Both the position numbers and the translations under genes were made by a program. 64,000 nucleotides of DNA, taken from NCBI GenBank assembly GCA_002946415.1, contig NJPS01000057.1:294836-358835 (forward strand). Direction: 5' to 3'. The notes below the pieces were generated by a model that searched no databases, had not been told where the DNA came from, and saw nothing but the letters and a program-made list of their open reading frames with translations. Below, piece after piece: positions 37,554 to 48,644 of this stretch. Origin of the DNA: Rutstroemia sp. NJR-2017a BVV2 (lineage: Eukaryota > Ascomycota > Leotiomycetes > Helotiales > Rutstroemiaceae). Numbering within the stretch: the stretch's first letter is position 1; every line of letters begins with the position of its first letter.

Positions 37554-40500
37554 ATAGATTCAAATTCCAATTCTCGCAATTTTCGAAATCGATTGTAAAT
37601 AGTAATTAATTTTAGTATTAGATTTAGAAATTTAACAAATCTACAAACTAACAAACTATAGTTCGGTATAATACCAATTACAAAAGTAGTAGCGATTTCG
37701 AGTTTATCAATATAGATAGAGATATATAAATACGAAACTAATATAGAAAAAATATATATAGAAAAAAAGAAGAAAACAGAAATAGAGATTATAAATAAGG
37801 TTTTTACAAAGCTTAAGTTTATAGAAAAGAAAAAGAAAGTATAAAATATAATCCAAGAGCTAGTAAAAAGATAAGGAAATCAAGGTAAAGAATAAGTACT
37901 TTATAAGTATATAGAAGAGATATTTGTAGAGTTTAAGAAAAAAAAGAGAAATACTTTATATAAAAAGCCAAAAGAGATCTAAACCGATATAACTAAAAAT
38001 AGCTTATCAGTATATAAAGAATATAAAATACTATTTATAGTAAAAGATAAAACTATATTTACAAAATCGAACAAGGTTCTAGTAAAGGAGATTAACTAGA
38101 TAGTAAATAAAGAGATAGTATAAAGGATTTATATATTTCTAGAAAAAAAGATAGTATTGGTATTTATTACTAAAGAAACTAAAGCAAAGTAGTAAAGTAG
38201 AATAGAGCTAAAAGGAATACTTAATAAAGATATCGAAAATAAAAAGTAGATAATAGATATAGTAGTATTTAGGATACTTAGATAGATAATTACAGAACTT
38301 ATAAATAACCAACTTTTTGAAGAAGTAGAAAGACAAAACTCTAGACTATAAATGAAGTATATAATAGCTACTAGAATTAATAAGAATAGAGGAAGTATAG
38401 TACTAGTACTCAGTTTTAGTATTAATAAAAAGATAAATAAAGTAATTAATTAGAGAATATTATAGAATAGTATATTCCTACTAACTAAATAATATATTAA
38501 AGAGGTACTAACCTCGCGATATTTCAAGTATCAGAAATATAGTTATAAAGCAAAGTAGTATATTATTACTTAAGAATATTATATATAGTATATAGATATA
38601 GAATATAATATTAAGTTATACCCGATTATAGAATTAGTAATAGCTAAGAGCTGTACAAACTATAGTATAGTAGAGTATAGTATAATTGATAAAATCTATT
38701 TATATAATTAGTAAGATCAATATAGAACTACTTAGGTATATACGAAAAGAGAGAGAAGATATCTAATAAATAAACTTTGGTTTCAATTCAATCCCCAAAC
38801 AAGTAGATAATCTACCTCAAGCTCGAGTAATATAACTAAACCCGAATTCATAATCGTGAACTATAAGTAGATATACTATAGAAGAAGACTATCGGTAATA
38901 AGTATAATAGATATAATTGAAATAGCCTCAATTAGTAAGTTCTTCTTAGATCTTAGCCTAAGTACCTAGCTAAATATAGTATCGAGCTTGCTAAATACCC
39001 TTAGGTCTACTTAGAGTACCGAGATAAATATAGAAATAACCAACTAGTAATAAATAAGTTCTTAATTTTATAATATAATATATATAAAAGTAAGGGAGTG
39101 ATAGAGTTACTATTTTATAAAGAGAAAAGAATAGTAATAATAGTAATATAGAAGCTTTAGCTAAACTATAGAAATAGTATATATTGCCCGAGTTTAGTAA
39201 CTTATATTCTGATATATAAAGGCAAATAGAGAAGTTACTTATTTATAAATAAAACTATTAAAAGAGAAAGCTGGGAATATAAGATCTGGAATAAGAATCT
39301 ATATATAATAAAGCTCTTATCGAGTCTAGAAGTTATCTGGATTTATAGTATTTATTTGCAATCTCTAGGCAACTATAGAAATATTAACTATAAGTACCTA
39401 TTTGACTTACTATAATTTGTACTTAGCAAGAATAGCGAATATATTATAGTAGGCAACCTCAACCTCCACTACCTATTATAGTCTAAACTATAGTATCTGC
39501 TATATAATCAAGCTGATAAACTACTCGAGATAATATAATAGCTCGATCTACTTACTTCTTATAGAAGCGAAACCTTCTCTACTATATATAGTAGAACGAT
39601 AATCGATCTAGTATTTTCTACTCTAAAGCTTATAGATTATTTATTAGAATATATAATTGCAACTGATAAGGAATATAGATCCGATTATATAGTAGTATAC
39701 TTAAGATAGAATATCGAGCTAGTAGTAGTAGTAGAGTAGAGGTATAGAAACTGGAAACTTATAGATATTATACAGATCGAACAAATAATTCTATATTTAC
39801 CAAGATATAATACTAAGTAATATATAATAGAAAGCTTAGAAGTATATACTATAGAGCTTATCTTCTGGATCTAGGAGATTATCGATACTACAACTCTATA
39901 GAAGTAAAGTTTAGAGAAAACTGAATATTAGTAGATATCGAAGATTAATATAATAGTTAGAATAGTATATACTATATATTGGTAATAGCTTACTGATAAG
40001 GAAAATAAGTAACTAAAGTAGTATATTAAGTAACTTCAGAAAGAAAAGAAGTATATAATTTATCGAGCAAAGTAGTCGATCTGGAGATAGACTATATATA
40101 AGTATTATAAGATAGAGAAACTATAGAAGCTAGTAAGGTAGAATAGAAGAGTAATAATAGAATAGAGTATAATCTCGATACTTAAACTTGGAGAAAGCAG
40201 AAATATAAACTTATTTGAAGAAAAGATATATATACTTACTTAGTATTTTTATAGAAACAGATAATACCTCCTTAGTACTCTATAATAGCTACCAAGCAAC
40301 CTAGAAGATACCAAGCTAGATGATATCGATAGCTAGAAATACTTATCGGAATTCGAGATTAGTAAAGAGTTTATTATCGAGAAGTTTACTAATCTACTCC
40401 GAAAATACTTTGATTGTTCTATACTAAGGAAGGACCAAATTCTGTATTATTTCTTTAAGAAACTAGGCCAGCTATTTATAGAAGTGATTACAAACTTAGT

Positions 40501-42476
40501 TTAAATTAGTTGGAAGCTCGGGTATATACTAAGAAGTCTGAAAAGTGTATTAATAGTAGTATTACAGAAATCTGGGAAAACCAAGCTACAAATAGACAAA
40601 ATCCTAGTAACTAATTATATTACTAAGTATATTGAGAAAGCTGATCGAAAAAGCTATAATCCAGAAAATCCGCAATATAGCTAAGTAGTATAATCTACTA
40701 TTAGATAAGTAGATAGAAATAAGAGTATAAAGGAATATAATAATAGTACTAGACCTACTTATCTCGGTAATCAAGTTAACCTAAGCAAATAAGAAATAAA
40801 TAGTAATATTACTTTTACTAGATATAATAGGAATATTTGATATAGTTATTTATTTATATCTAGTAGTAATAGTTTAGAAACTCGGTTTCTCTTAATAGGT
40901 TAGTAAGTAGATAGTAAGTTTTCTAAATAATAGAACTATATATTTCTTATTTACTAGTAAGATATTAGAAAAATTCTTATTATAAGTAAAGGTATTCTAA
41001 GGATTACTACTTTTATCGATACTTTTCCTACTTTATAATATAGAACTTATTTGGATATATTTACTCTCGAAACAAGGACTATATATAAAAGGGTTTATCG
41101 ATAATATATATTTAATTACAATAAGCTCGAGTATAGAGATCAATTATGATAAGCTTATAGATATATATTGGAAGATCCTAAGATATACTTAGTATTATAA
41201 AATATACTTTATATTAGCAAAATATAAACTTGTTCACTTTATAAGAATATAAAACAAATTTAACTTAATAGCTATAATCTAGCTCGGATAAGGAATAGAA
41301 TATACTCTATTATCGAATATATAAGTACTCGATATTTAGTTCGATACTAAGCTTAATTGGAAAATATATATAAAGATAGTTCGAGAAAAGAATACTATAG
41401 TATTAATTATATTTAGTAGACTTAATTAGATAACTTAGAGTTCAATACTATACCAAGTATAGGTTTTATATATAGTATATATATATACTGTATTAATATA
41501 TAGAGTAGAAATATAATATAAATCTAGAAAGAGAAGTATAATCGAACAAGAACTCAAGTAAATATAAATAGTATATCTACAAAAGATTACCAAAATATAC
41601 TAAGCTATATCTATCTATAAAGTAGAAACAGAAGTAACAATCTCTTTAATTAATATATATTATAATAAGAAGTTTAGGAAATTCTTCGAGTACTAGAAAG
41701 ATATCTTTGTTTAGTAGATCTATCAAGAATAGTATTTATAGATACAGAAAAGAGAAGATAATAAAAAGATAAAATAGAATTTACTAAGTATCTCGACCGA
41801 ATATACTAACTAAGTCGGAATACTTAAGTCTGAGAAACAAATATAGGAAATACAATAGACGAAAAATATAACTAAATAGTATAATATAGTAACAAAGAAC
41901 TTGATACTAAGTAAAAGTAAGTTCAAACTATATAAAGGACTTAGTAAAGTAGAAAGTATAATATTTATCTAAAATAAAATAAAACAAATAAGTTATATAT
42001 ACTTTCTGAATATATAGAGAATACTAGACTATAAATCCTTGATCTATATATATTACTATACTAATACAAAAATAGTTAAGTATATCCTCTTATACTATAA
42101 TACCAAGTAGGTAAGAAGATAGTAGTAAAAAGAAATAACTATTACTAAATTGCTCGATAGTTTAGAATAAGTATAGTAGATAACCAAATAACTGATCCAA
42201 AGTAAATAGTTCGAGTACTTCAAGTTTGCTAACTAGCTATAATATAAGTAATAAGACTGAAGAATAACTGAGTAGTATAATTATAAAGGACAAAAATAGA
42301 ATAAATATATAAAAGTAGGAAATATAGAATAGTATAATCAATAGTCTTATCTAGAGAGATTCTACTAATATAATTAATTAGATTAAGCTCTCTTTATAGC
42401 TAGTACTATATATACTAGCTAGCAGATAAGAAATAAATAAAAAAATAAAATAAATCTATAATAGTAAAGAAATTCT
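37554..42476 (+). mobile_element. Tad-like LINE copy 2, full length, RIP-degraded
   Basis: 4.9-kb non-LTR retrotransposon with a perfect 16-bp target duplication (AATCTAGATTAATAAT) and an A-rich tail (42429-42455). ORF1 (about 37690-39060) ends with a knuckle remnant near 38516-38554 (Y-F-K-Y pattern for C-F-K-C). ORF2 (about 39090-42420) holds an endonuclease, with G-N-L-N-L-H-Y near 39450 for G-D-x-N-x-H-H and S-D-Y near 39680. RT follows, with F-L-L-Y-N and G-F-I-D-N-I-Y-L (GAT AAT at 41100-41105). Gln/Trp-type stops throughout. It is more conservative in some places than copy 1, so the two were mutated independently. Confidence 0.88.
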
Positions 42477-42492
42477 AATCTAGATTAATAAT
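42477..42492. repeat. Right target-site duplication of LINE copy 2
   Basis: AATCTAGATTAATAAT, identical to 37538-37553. Sixteen bases matches the length found for LINE copy 1. Confidence 0.85.
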
Positions 42493-42519
42493 CTTTATAG
42501 TTTATATTAGTTAATTAGT

Positions 42520-42985
42520 TTCTATAATAATAATATTTTATATTCTTTATATATTAATAAAGTATTCTTAGTTATATTAATCTAAATCTTTTTTAGTTTC
42601 TTATATAAGATATTTCTTTTCTTCTTTTTGAATTTTATAAATATCTTTTCTATATATTTATAAAATATTTATTCTTTACTTTGATTTCTTTAGTTTTTTA
42701 TTAATTTTTAGATTATATTTTATATCTTTTTTTTTTCTTTTATAAACTTAAATTTCGTGAAAGCTTTATTTATAATTTTTATTCTGTTTTCTCTTTTTTT
42801 TTTTTATATATTTTTCTTATATTAGTTTTGTATTTATATATCTTTATTTATATTGACAAATTCGAATTTATTATTACTTCTATAATTAGTATTATATCGA
42901 ACTATAGTTTATTAGTTTATAAATTTACTAAATTTCTAAATCTAATACTAGAATTAATTATAGTTTATAATTAATTTCGAAAATT
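42520..42985 (-). mobile_element. LINE copy 3, 5'-end fragment
   Basis: Reverse complement of the first 450 or so bases of the LINE (compare 18661-19110), from the 5' leader near 42985 into ORF1 near 42520, where similarity stops. Retention of only the 5' end is the opposite of the usual 5' truncation of LINEs, so it was probably cut by a later rearrangement. Confidence 0.75.
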
Positions 42986-45192
42986 TTTGAAAACTATATT
43001 TTAGATAATATAACTTTTTATTATTAATATCTCTAATTATTCTTAATCTATATAATAATAATCGATTTATTTATTTTATTATTCTATTTTCTATATTTAG
43101 ATTATTATATAAAAATTAGTTAACTTATATAATTAATTTATATAGATTATTATAATAATTTTCTCGATATTAATCTTAATATTTAATATATTAATTACTA
43201 TAATTCAACTTTTTATTTTCCAAATTTATATTTATAATATTATTCTCTTACTTTCGATCTATATATAATAAAATAGATATTCTATTATATTTTTAATTAT
43301 CTCTTTTATAATATAACTTTATATATAAATTATTTTATAATATCTAATTTTTAATATTATTTCTTTAATATTCTCTTTAATATAACTATTAATATATTAG
43401 TTAATATAGTAAATAGATAATCCAAATATTATAATATTTATAATATCTATAATTATTCCTAATATAATATATTAGTATATATAATATAATATTTATCAAA
43501 AAATATATAAATCAATTATTCTTCTAATTCCAACTTCTTAGTATAATATAAAAACTCTTTAGATATAACTTGATCTATATTAATTATAATCAACTAATAT
43601 AATTTATATCTAGATATCTCTTTAATTTACTTTTTATAATTCAATCTAACTATTTATCTATATTTGATAATATAATTGACTAATACTATAAATAATATTA
43701 TAATTATAATTATTTATTATTAGATTACTACTATTATAGAAAAAAACAATACTGATTTATTATTATTAGTAGATAATATAATAACTAATAGTTATATAGA
43801 TAATAAATAATATACTAATTCTAATATTATTATTTAGTTTTCAGATTGAGATTTTATATATAGATTATAATAAATATACTATAATCTAATCAATATCGAA
43901 TCTGATATAGTTTATTATTTATATTTAATTAGATAGTTAACCGATAATTCTTAACTAGTATAATAGTAATAACTAATATTTATATTTTTTCTTTTCTTCT
44001 TTATTAATATTTTATCTTTTGTTTTTTTATTTATCTTTTTATTCTCTTTTTTATTCTTCGATTTTTCTTTTAATATCTTTATTAACTTCTAATTTAATAT
44101 CTTATCTAACTTGAATAACTTATATTATATTATTGATATCTATTTATATATCGATACTAACTTTAGTTTCTATAGAAATTATTCTTTGATAATATATATA
44201 TATATTATTAATATCTATAAAATATTCTAGTTATTTCTCGAATTTAATATCTTTATATTAGAAAATATAATATATTAACTATCTATAAACTTCTATATAC
44301 CGCAAAATAATAATAATATCTATTTAACTATCAAATAATATCTAAATATCTTTATTTATTTCTTTTTGATTTATCTTAAATAATATCTTCAATCTTACTA
44401 CCAATCGAATATAATAATATTATATATTTTGAATTAACTAATTAAATACTTTATATAATATTTTTAATTCGAGTTTATTATCTTTTATTAAAATGATTAA
44501 TATTTATAATTTCTTTTAATTTAATATATTTAAATACTTGATTTATTCTATCTAATATAACTATAAATTAGATTCTCGAGATTTCTTTAATTCGGTAATC
44601 TAATAATAAATTTCTTTTTTAATTTATTTTATTTTCTATTATAATTATTTTTTAATAACTTCTAAATCAATATCTCTAGATAGTATAATAGAATAGGATT
44701 TTATTATCTGAATTTTAAAAAATATAGATCTAGATTCTTTAGAGAAAAATTACTAATAATAAATAGAAATCTATAATATAAATATTTTATAATTGATTTA
44801 TTATTTTTCTTTCTTTCTAGTATTAATCTAATTATATTCTTTTTAATAATACTTTTGAATAACTTGATATTAGTAATTAATATATATATATAAAATAAAT
44901 AGATATTTCTTTCTATTAATCTAGAATAGTTCCAATTCGGGAATAGAAAGTAGAATAAAGGTAATCAAGATAAATAATATATTTAATTTAACTTATTCTA
45001 AAATCAATTCTTCAATCTAATTTATTTTATTAGTAATCTACTTATATATTTCCTTAATTATATTATAACTATTAAAACTATTCAAATAATAAATAATCTA
45101 GCTAGATAATATAGTATATTGATATATAATACAAATTATAATCTTGAATATAGATAAATAAATAAATAAATCTATAATTTGATTCTTTTTTT
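42986..45192. other. Long AT-rich block, no identifiable gene
   Basis: Very high A+T with TpA-rich words. The minus strand between about 43850 and 44700 shows Lys/Glu/Ile-rich stretches broken by Gln-type stops, suggesting an old coding element, but no domain can be named. Confidence 0.5.
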
Positions 45193-45276
45193 AAATACTA
45201 TTTTAAATACTATTTTGAATACTACTTTAAATACTATTTTGAATACTACTTTGAATATTATTTTGAATATTACTTT
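45193..45276. repeat. 12-bp minisatellite, seven units
   Basis: Seven consecutive 12-mers alternating between AAATACTATTTT and GAATACTACTTT types, in perfect register. Unit differences are A/G and C/T only. It lies within a chance 106-codon frame whose start reads as repeated L-N-T-I/T. Confidence 0.88.
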
Positions 45277-45499
45277 TAATTCTTTTTTCAAAAATAAATC
45301 TTTTTTATTTCTTTTTCCTCTCTTTTTATATTTACTTATCTTTATATATTCAGTATCTATACTCTACTTTATATATAGAATAATTAGTTATTATTTTCTA
45401 TTTATACTTTTATATTTTTATACTAATATTCTACTGATTATATTTATATATAGATGGATTTGGATTATATATCTTGTAACTAGATCTATATATAAATAG

Positions 45500-45824
45500 A
45501 CTGGCCTTTATATAGATTAGCTTGATCTATATATAGATTTACCTTATCAAAAATCGACGACGATAATGATCTTTTGGTATAACTTACCTTCTAATAAAGT
45601 TTGAGGGAAATACTTAACAAGGTAGATATCGTATAAATTGAACTTAACTTATATTCGAATTTAAGCCGGATCCGAGCGATCTTGGAGCGGGTATAGACTT
45701 AATCCTAACAAATGAATCTTATCAAATGCATCTTATAGCCTCGGCAAATCGACGCTAAAATTTTGCGGGGGGATCAAATGAATCTTATATAAGATTCATT
45801 CAACAATTATGGTTAGGAATAGTA
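45500..45824. other. 3' flank of the secreted-protein gene with direct repeats and a perfect palindrome
   Basis: Transition from the AT-rich block to ordinary composition. CAAATGAATCTTAT occurs twice (45709-45722 and 45775-45788). A perfect 22-bp palindrome occupies 45778-45799 (arm ATGAATCTTAT), 26 bases beyond the stop codon of the minus-strand gene. It could act as an RNA hairpin in the 3' UTR or be the footprint of an excised element. Confidence 0.6.
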
Positions 45825-47027
45825 TTAGGTAGTAGAACAAGTCTCGTCAACCTTAAGACCCCCTTCCGGTTTCAACCACTGAATAACAGATTGTGTATTA
45901 GAGGAGAAGGGAGCAATAGCGCCAGCAGCAAGCGTACCAAAATTCGCATCGTCGTATGCCTGAAACCATAACCCAATTGCGTCAAACTGAAGGGCGTAGT
46001 TCGTCCCTTGAGTTTGAGTTGCTTGGAGATCGCTCGCACCTAAAAGGCATAGAACTTGGGTATAAATCCACGCGTAGTCGAAATCGTTGCTGGATACATC
46101 GGGGATGATACCCTGGCCTGCGTTATCGATATCAGAGGTTGCCACCATGTCCAAACCACCCTGATCGAAAAAGTAGTTGTTAAACAATGGAATACTATCG
46201 CCTGAATTGCGGGACTTGATACACCGCTTGTTCTCCTCTGTTGCTGGTCCTGGACCATTGCCAATCTTGAAGATACTATTTCCATCTGCATCATCGCCGG
46301 TGTAGGCAAAGTGTACTTCTTGGCCGTAGAGTTTAAGTGCAAAGGCTGGAATAACCCCCTCTGGGAACTGTTCACGTCTCACCACCTCTGACTGCGAGTC
46401 CCCTTGCACAGTTCCATCCCAAAATCCAATATGTCGAACCTCTACGCCAAGCTTGGAGGTGAAGTGATCTTCCACTCGTTTGAAGATATAGCTATCCCTT
46501 TTTGATGGTAACTGACCCGGGGTCCTGGCAAAGGGACCCAGACCCATACGCCCACCGATGAATTGGCTTAGGGCCATATTGACGGCGAAATTGACTGTCG
46601 CTGTCGCGCTCACCTTGGCGACTTCCATGAATATTTGGGCTGTTTTCCTACCCTCCGTGGCGATTGCTATTGCAGTAGCTACTGAGCCGGCAACACAAAT
46701 GAAGCCATTTTTGACGTTCGGATCAGATTGGAGTTCCTGGCAGTCGCCTATGAGGCCTACAAAACTGATAGCACTAATCCCAATAATAGCCGTTCTTTTC
46801 ACCACCTGCATAGCCAGTTGAGTTTTCGTTGTGAATTCATCCGGTCCGGTTCGAGTGACGAGTTCCTTTGACCCGGACCAGGACAATGGTGGTGATATTA
46901 AAGATAATCCCCCAAGTTGCTCGATATCTGTAGGATGAATTGTTGAGTTGACTGTTATAGGAGATAAACAGAATCCATAGAGAGTAAAAACAGCAACAGA
47001 TATAAGAAAGATATATATGTTTTTCAT
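45825..47027 (-). CDS. Secreted protein of unknown function, 400 aa
   Basis: An intact, intronless ORF in codon composition quite unlike the surrounding AT-rich DNA. Residues 1-22 (M-K-N-I-Y then a hydrophobic run) form a convincing signal peptide. A likely N-glycosylation site N-S-T is at 27-29. Three weakly hydrophobic, Ala/Gly/Ile/Val-rich stretches (about 79-95, 107-124, 138-158) could be helical hairpins or membrane-interacting segments. The C-terminal half is polar, with Asp/Asn/Gly-rich turns and aromatic clusters (D-Y-A-W, G-L-W-F-Q-A-Y). Cysteines at 96, 111, 269, 327 and 397, besides one in the signal, could form two disulfides. I do not recognise the family and find no catalytic motif. 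Standing alone between AT-rich blocks resembles effector genes of plant-associated fungi, but that is inference. A TATA-like TTATATAC lies about 70 bp upstream on the minus strand. Confidence 0.85.
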   Translation of the reverse strand: MKNIYIFLISVAVFTLYGFCLSPITVNSTIHPTDIEQLGGLSLISPPLSWSGSKELVTRTGPDEFTTKTQLAMQVVKRTAIIGISAISFVGLIGDCQELQSDPNVKNGFICVAGSVATAIAIATEGRKTAQIFMEVAKVSATATVNFAVNMALSQFIGGRMGLGPFARTPGQLPSKRDSYIFKRVEDHFTSKLGVEVRHIGFWDGTVQGDSQSEVVRREQFPEGVIPAFALKLYGQEVHFAYTGDDADGNSIFKIGNGPGPATEENKRCIKSRNSGDSIPLFNNYFFDQGGLDMVATSDIDNAGQGIIPDVSSNDFDYAWIYTQVLCLLGASDLQATQTQGTNYALQFDAIGLWFQAYDDANFGTLAAGAIAPFSSNTQSVIQWLKPEGGLKVDETCSTT

Positions 47028-47820
47028 GATAGATAATAGAAAAATGAAGAATCTTTATTATTCTTGTTTTTTGAAATGTCGATGGTGATTGGAGTATATA
47101 AAAGTCGCCGTGTATAATTGTTTGGCAGAATTATAATGATGATAATTATAGTGATGATAGGGATCAGAATATATCTATAGAGTGCTGATAGATTATTCTT
47201 TTTCTTTTCAGAGTAGAAGAATGAATCTCTCTTATAGTAAAACAATAATGGAAGCAGAAACATATCTAGTAAGAAAACCCCTCTAATGCTATCAATTCAT
47301 CTATCTAAATACTTAAGTATACCAAAAGAGGTAATTTATCTATAATTAGGCGAAGTGTAGAATATTATAGATATAAGCTTTAGCTACTATAATCACAGGG
47401 AATAAATGTAAATATCGATCAAGTGAGAATTGTAAGACTAAGTCAATGGAAATCCATTCTCTATAGTGTGGCTCAGACTGTAACCTGATAGAACCACTGA
47501 AGAAAGTAGGATAGAGTAGAAGTTATATAACAGAGAGCTGGAAACGCCCGGAAGCTACTACTATGCTCCTAGATAATTATATTTGCTAGAACCCTATTAT
47601 TCAATCTCCTGCTTGAAGTTTATCAATATATAAACGAACATCCTGTAATCGCTTCCACTATAATAATAGTTAGCCTGCGATATAATATGGAAGATTCCAA
47701 CCCCAGCTCTTGGAAGCGATGAAACCTCTATTCATAATATATAAATAATACCAATATATACCAACCAACATCAAATAGGAAAAATCTTACTTTTCTATTT
47801 TAAAGATTCAGAATAACAAC
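47028..47820. promoter_or_regulatory. Intergenic region upstream of the secreted-protein gene
   Basis: About 790 bp of moderate composition. It contains the TATA-like element near 47095-47104 (TATATAAAAG on plus) and no gene. A 79-codon minus frame at 47024-47263 is Ile/Tyr/Asn-rich and overlaps the gene start, so it is probably chance. Confidence 0.45.
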
Positions 47821-47940
47821 CACATCTAATTACACAGCCACCAAATATCCCACATCCAATCACACAGCCACCAAATATCCCACATCTAATCACACAGCCA
47901 CCAAATATCCCACATCTAATCACACAGCCACCATATATCT
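47821..47940. repeat. 30-bp minisatellite, four tandem units
   Basis: Four 30-mers start exactly at 47821, 47851, 47881 and 47911, each reading CACATCTAATCACACAGCCA followed by a CCAAATATCC-type end. There are few substitutions (C/T, plus A-to-T and C-to-T in the last unit). No spacers separate the units, so this is a tandem repeat. It lies 350-470 bp before the small gene at 48289. Confidence 0.93.
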
Positions 47941-48288
47941 CGCGCAGCAATTCCTTGTACCAACGAAAATGATAGAATGGCCGAATATATATCTACACGA
48001 TCGGAATATATTATTGGATAAAGCGCACTTTAAAATATATAGTAAGACAGTCTAAAATTAATATAAGAACTGTGTTTCTTTAGGATTATAGGTCATCTAT
48101 AACCCAGTTTTCTTCATCATTCTAACAAGAAACCAACATCTCACCTAGCTACCATCGCAACTTATCTCGATCGACCCAACTTCCCAACCCTGATCTTTCA
48201 CTCTAGAGCAATCACAAGTATCATACCTACTCATCAACCTTCACCAGCTAGCTGTGGTCAAACTCTAGGCGGCGCCGAATCAGCAGCA

Positions 48289-48644
48289 AGTAAGACATCC
48301 CTAACCTGCACGAACTAATATATACGCACACCATAAGACTTCTAACTCGGTCAACTAACGATCTGTATACAGTGGCTTGGAATCCCCATCCCAACGCACT
48401 CGTGCAGAAATGGGAGGAGCTTCGACTTATGCTTATACTTCTGGGTAACATGATATGGGCTATCGGAAGGGGAATAGAGGCTTATTGCCGCTTTGGGACC
48501 TGGGGAACAACAAAATTACTTGATAAGGCCAACCTCATCGCAGGTGCTTTATGTGTGCTGGGGATACCTCTTGCGGCTTGGCACACAGTGGATCTATATA
48601 TTGACTGGCAACGTACAAAAAGGGATAATGATATAAAAGAATAG
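48289..48644 (+). CDS. Small putative membrane protein, 90 aa, start codon split by an intron
   Basis: The frame 48373-48644 has no ATG of its own near the start. An intron with GTAAGA at 48290, an internal CTAAC branch-like sequence (in TCAACTAACGATC, 48350-48362) and ACAG ending at 48372 would join A at 48289 to TG at 48373, making ATG and then A-W-N-P-H-P-N. Coding parts would be base 48289 plus 48373-48644. The protein has one hydrophobic helix at about residues 18-34 (L-R-L-M-L-I-L-L-G) and another at about 53-70 (A-N-L-I-A-G-A-L-C-V-L-G), then a charged tail ending K-R-D-N-D-I-K-E. I do not recognise the family. No ATG occurs in the presumed 5' exon back to about 48100, which fits an untranslated first exon. 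Codon composition supports a real gene. An alternative is a longer protein starting further upstream through another intron. Confidence 0.6.
48290..48372 (+). other. Predicted 83-bp intron interrupting the start codon
   Basis: 5' GTAAGA, CTAAC at 48354-48358 and 3' TACAG fit ascomycete intron signals; 83 bp is a usual size. Splicing creates the only ATG in frame with the downstream ORF. Confidence 0.6.

Noticed and set aside
37538..42985. LINE copy 2 inserted inside LINE copy 3
   Set aside because: Copy 3 similarity ends near 42520, about 30 bp short of the target duplication, and the sequence left of 37538 does not continue copy 3. The two are neighbours, not demonstrably nested.
42986..45192. 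Mitochondrial or AT-rich bacterial insert
   Set aside because: No mitochondrial gene, tRNA or bacterial operon structure. TpA-rich composition and neighbouring RIP-mutated elements account for the A+T content.
46040..46821. Frames of 87-111 codons (46040-46375 minus, 46558-46821 plus) inside the secreted-protein gene
   Set aside because: Shadows of the 400-codon ORF in other frames.
47821..47940. Possible CRISPR array
   Set aside because: Units are contiguous with no unique spacers, and the setting is eukaryotic. It is a minisatellite.
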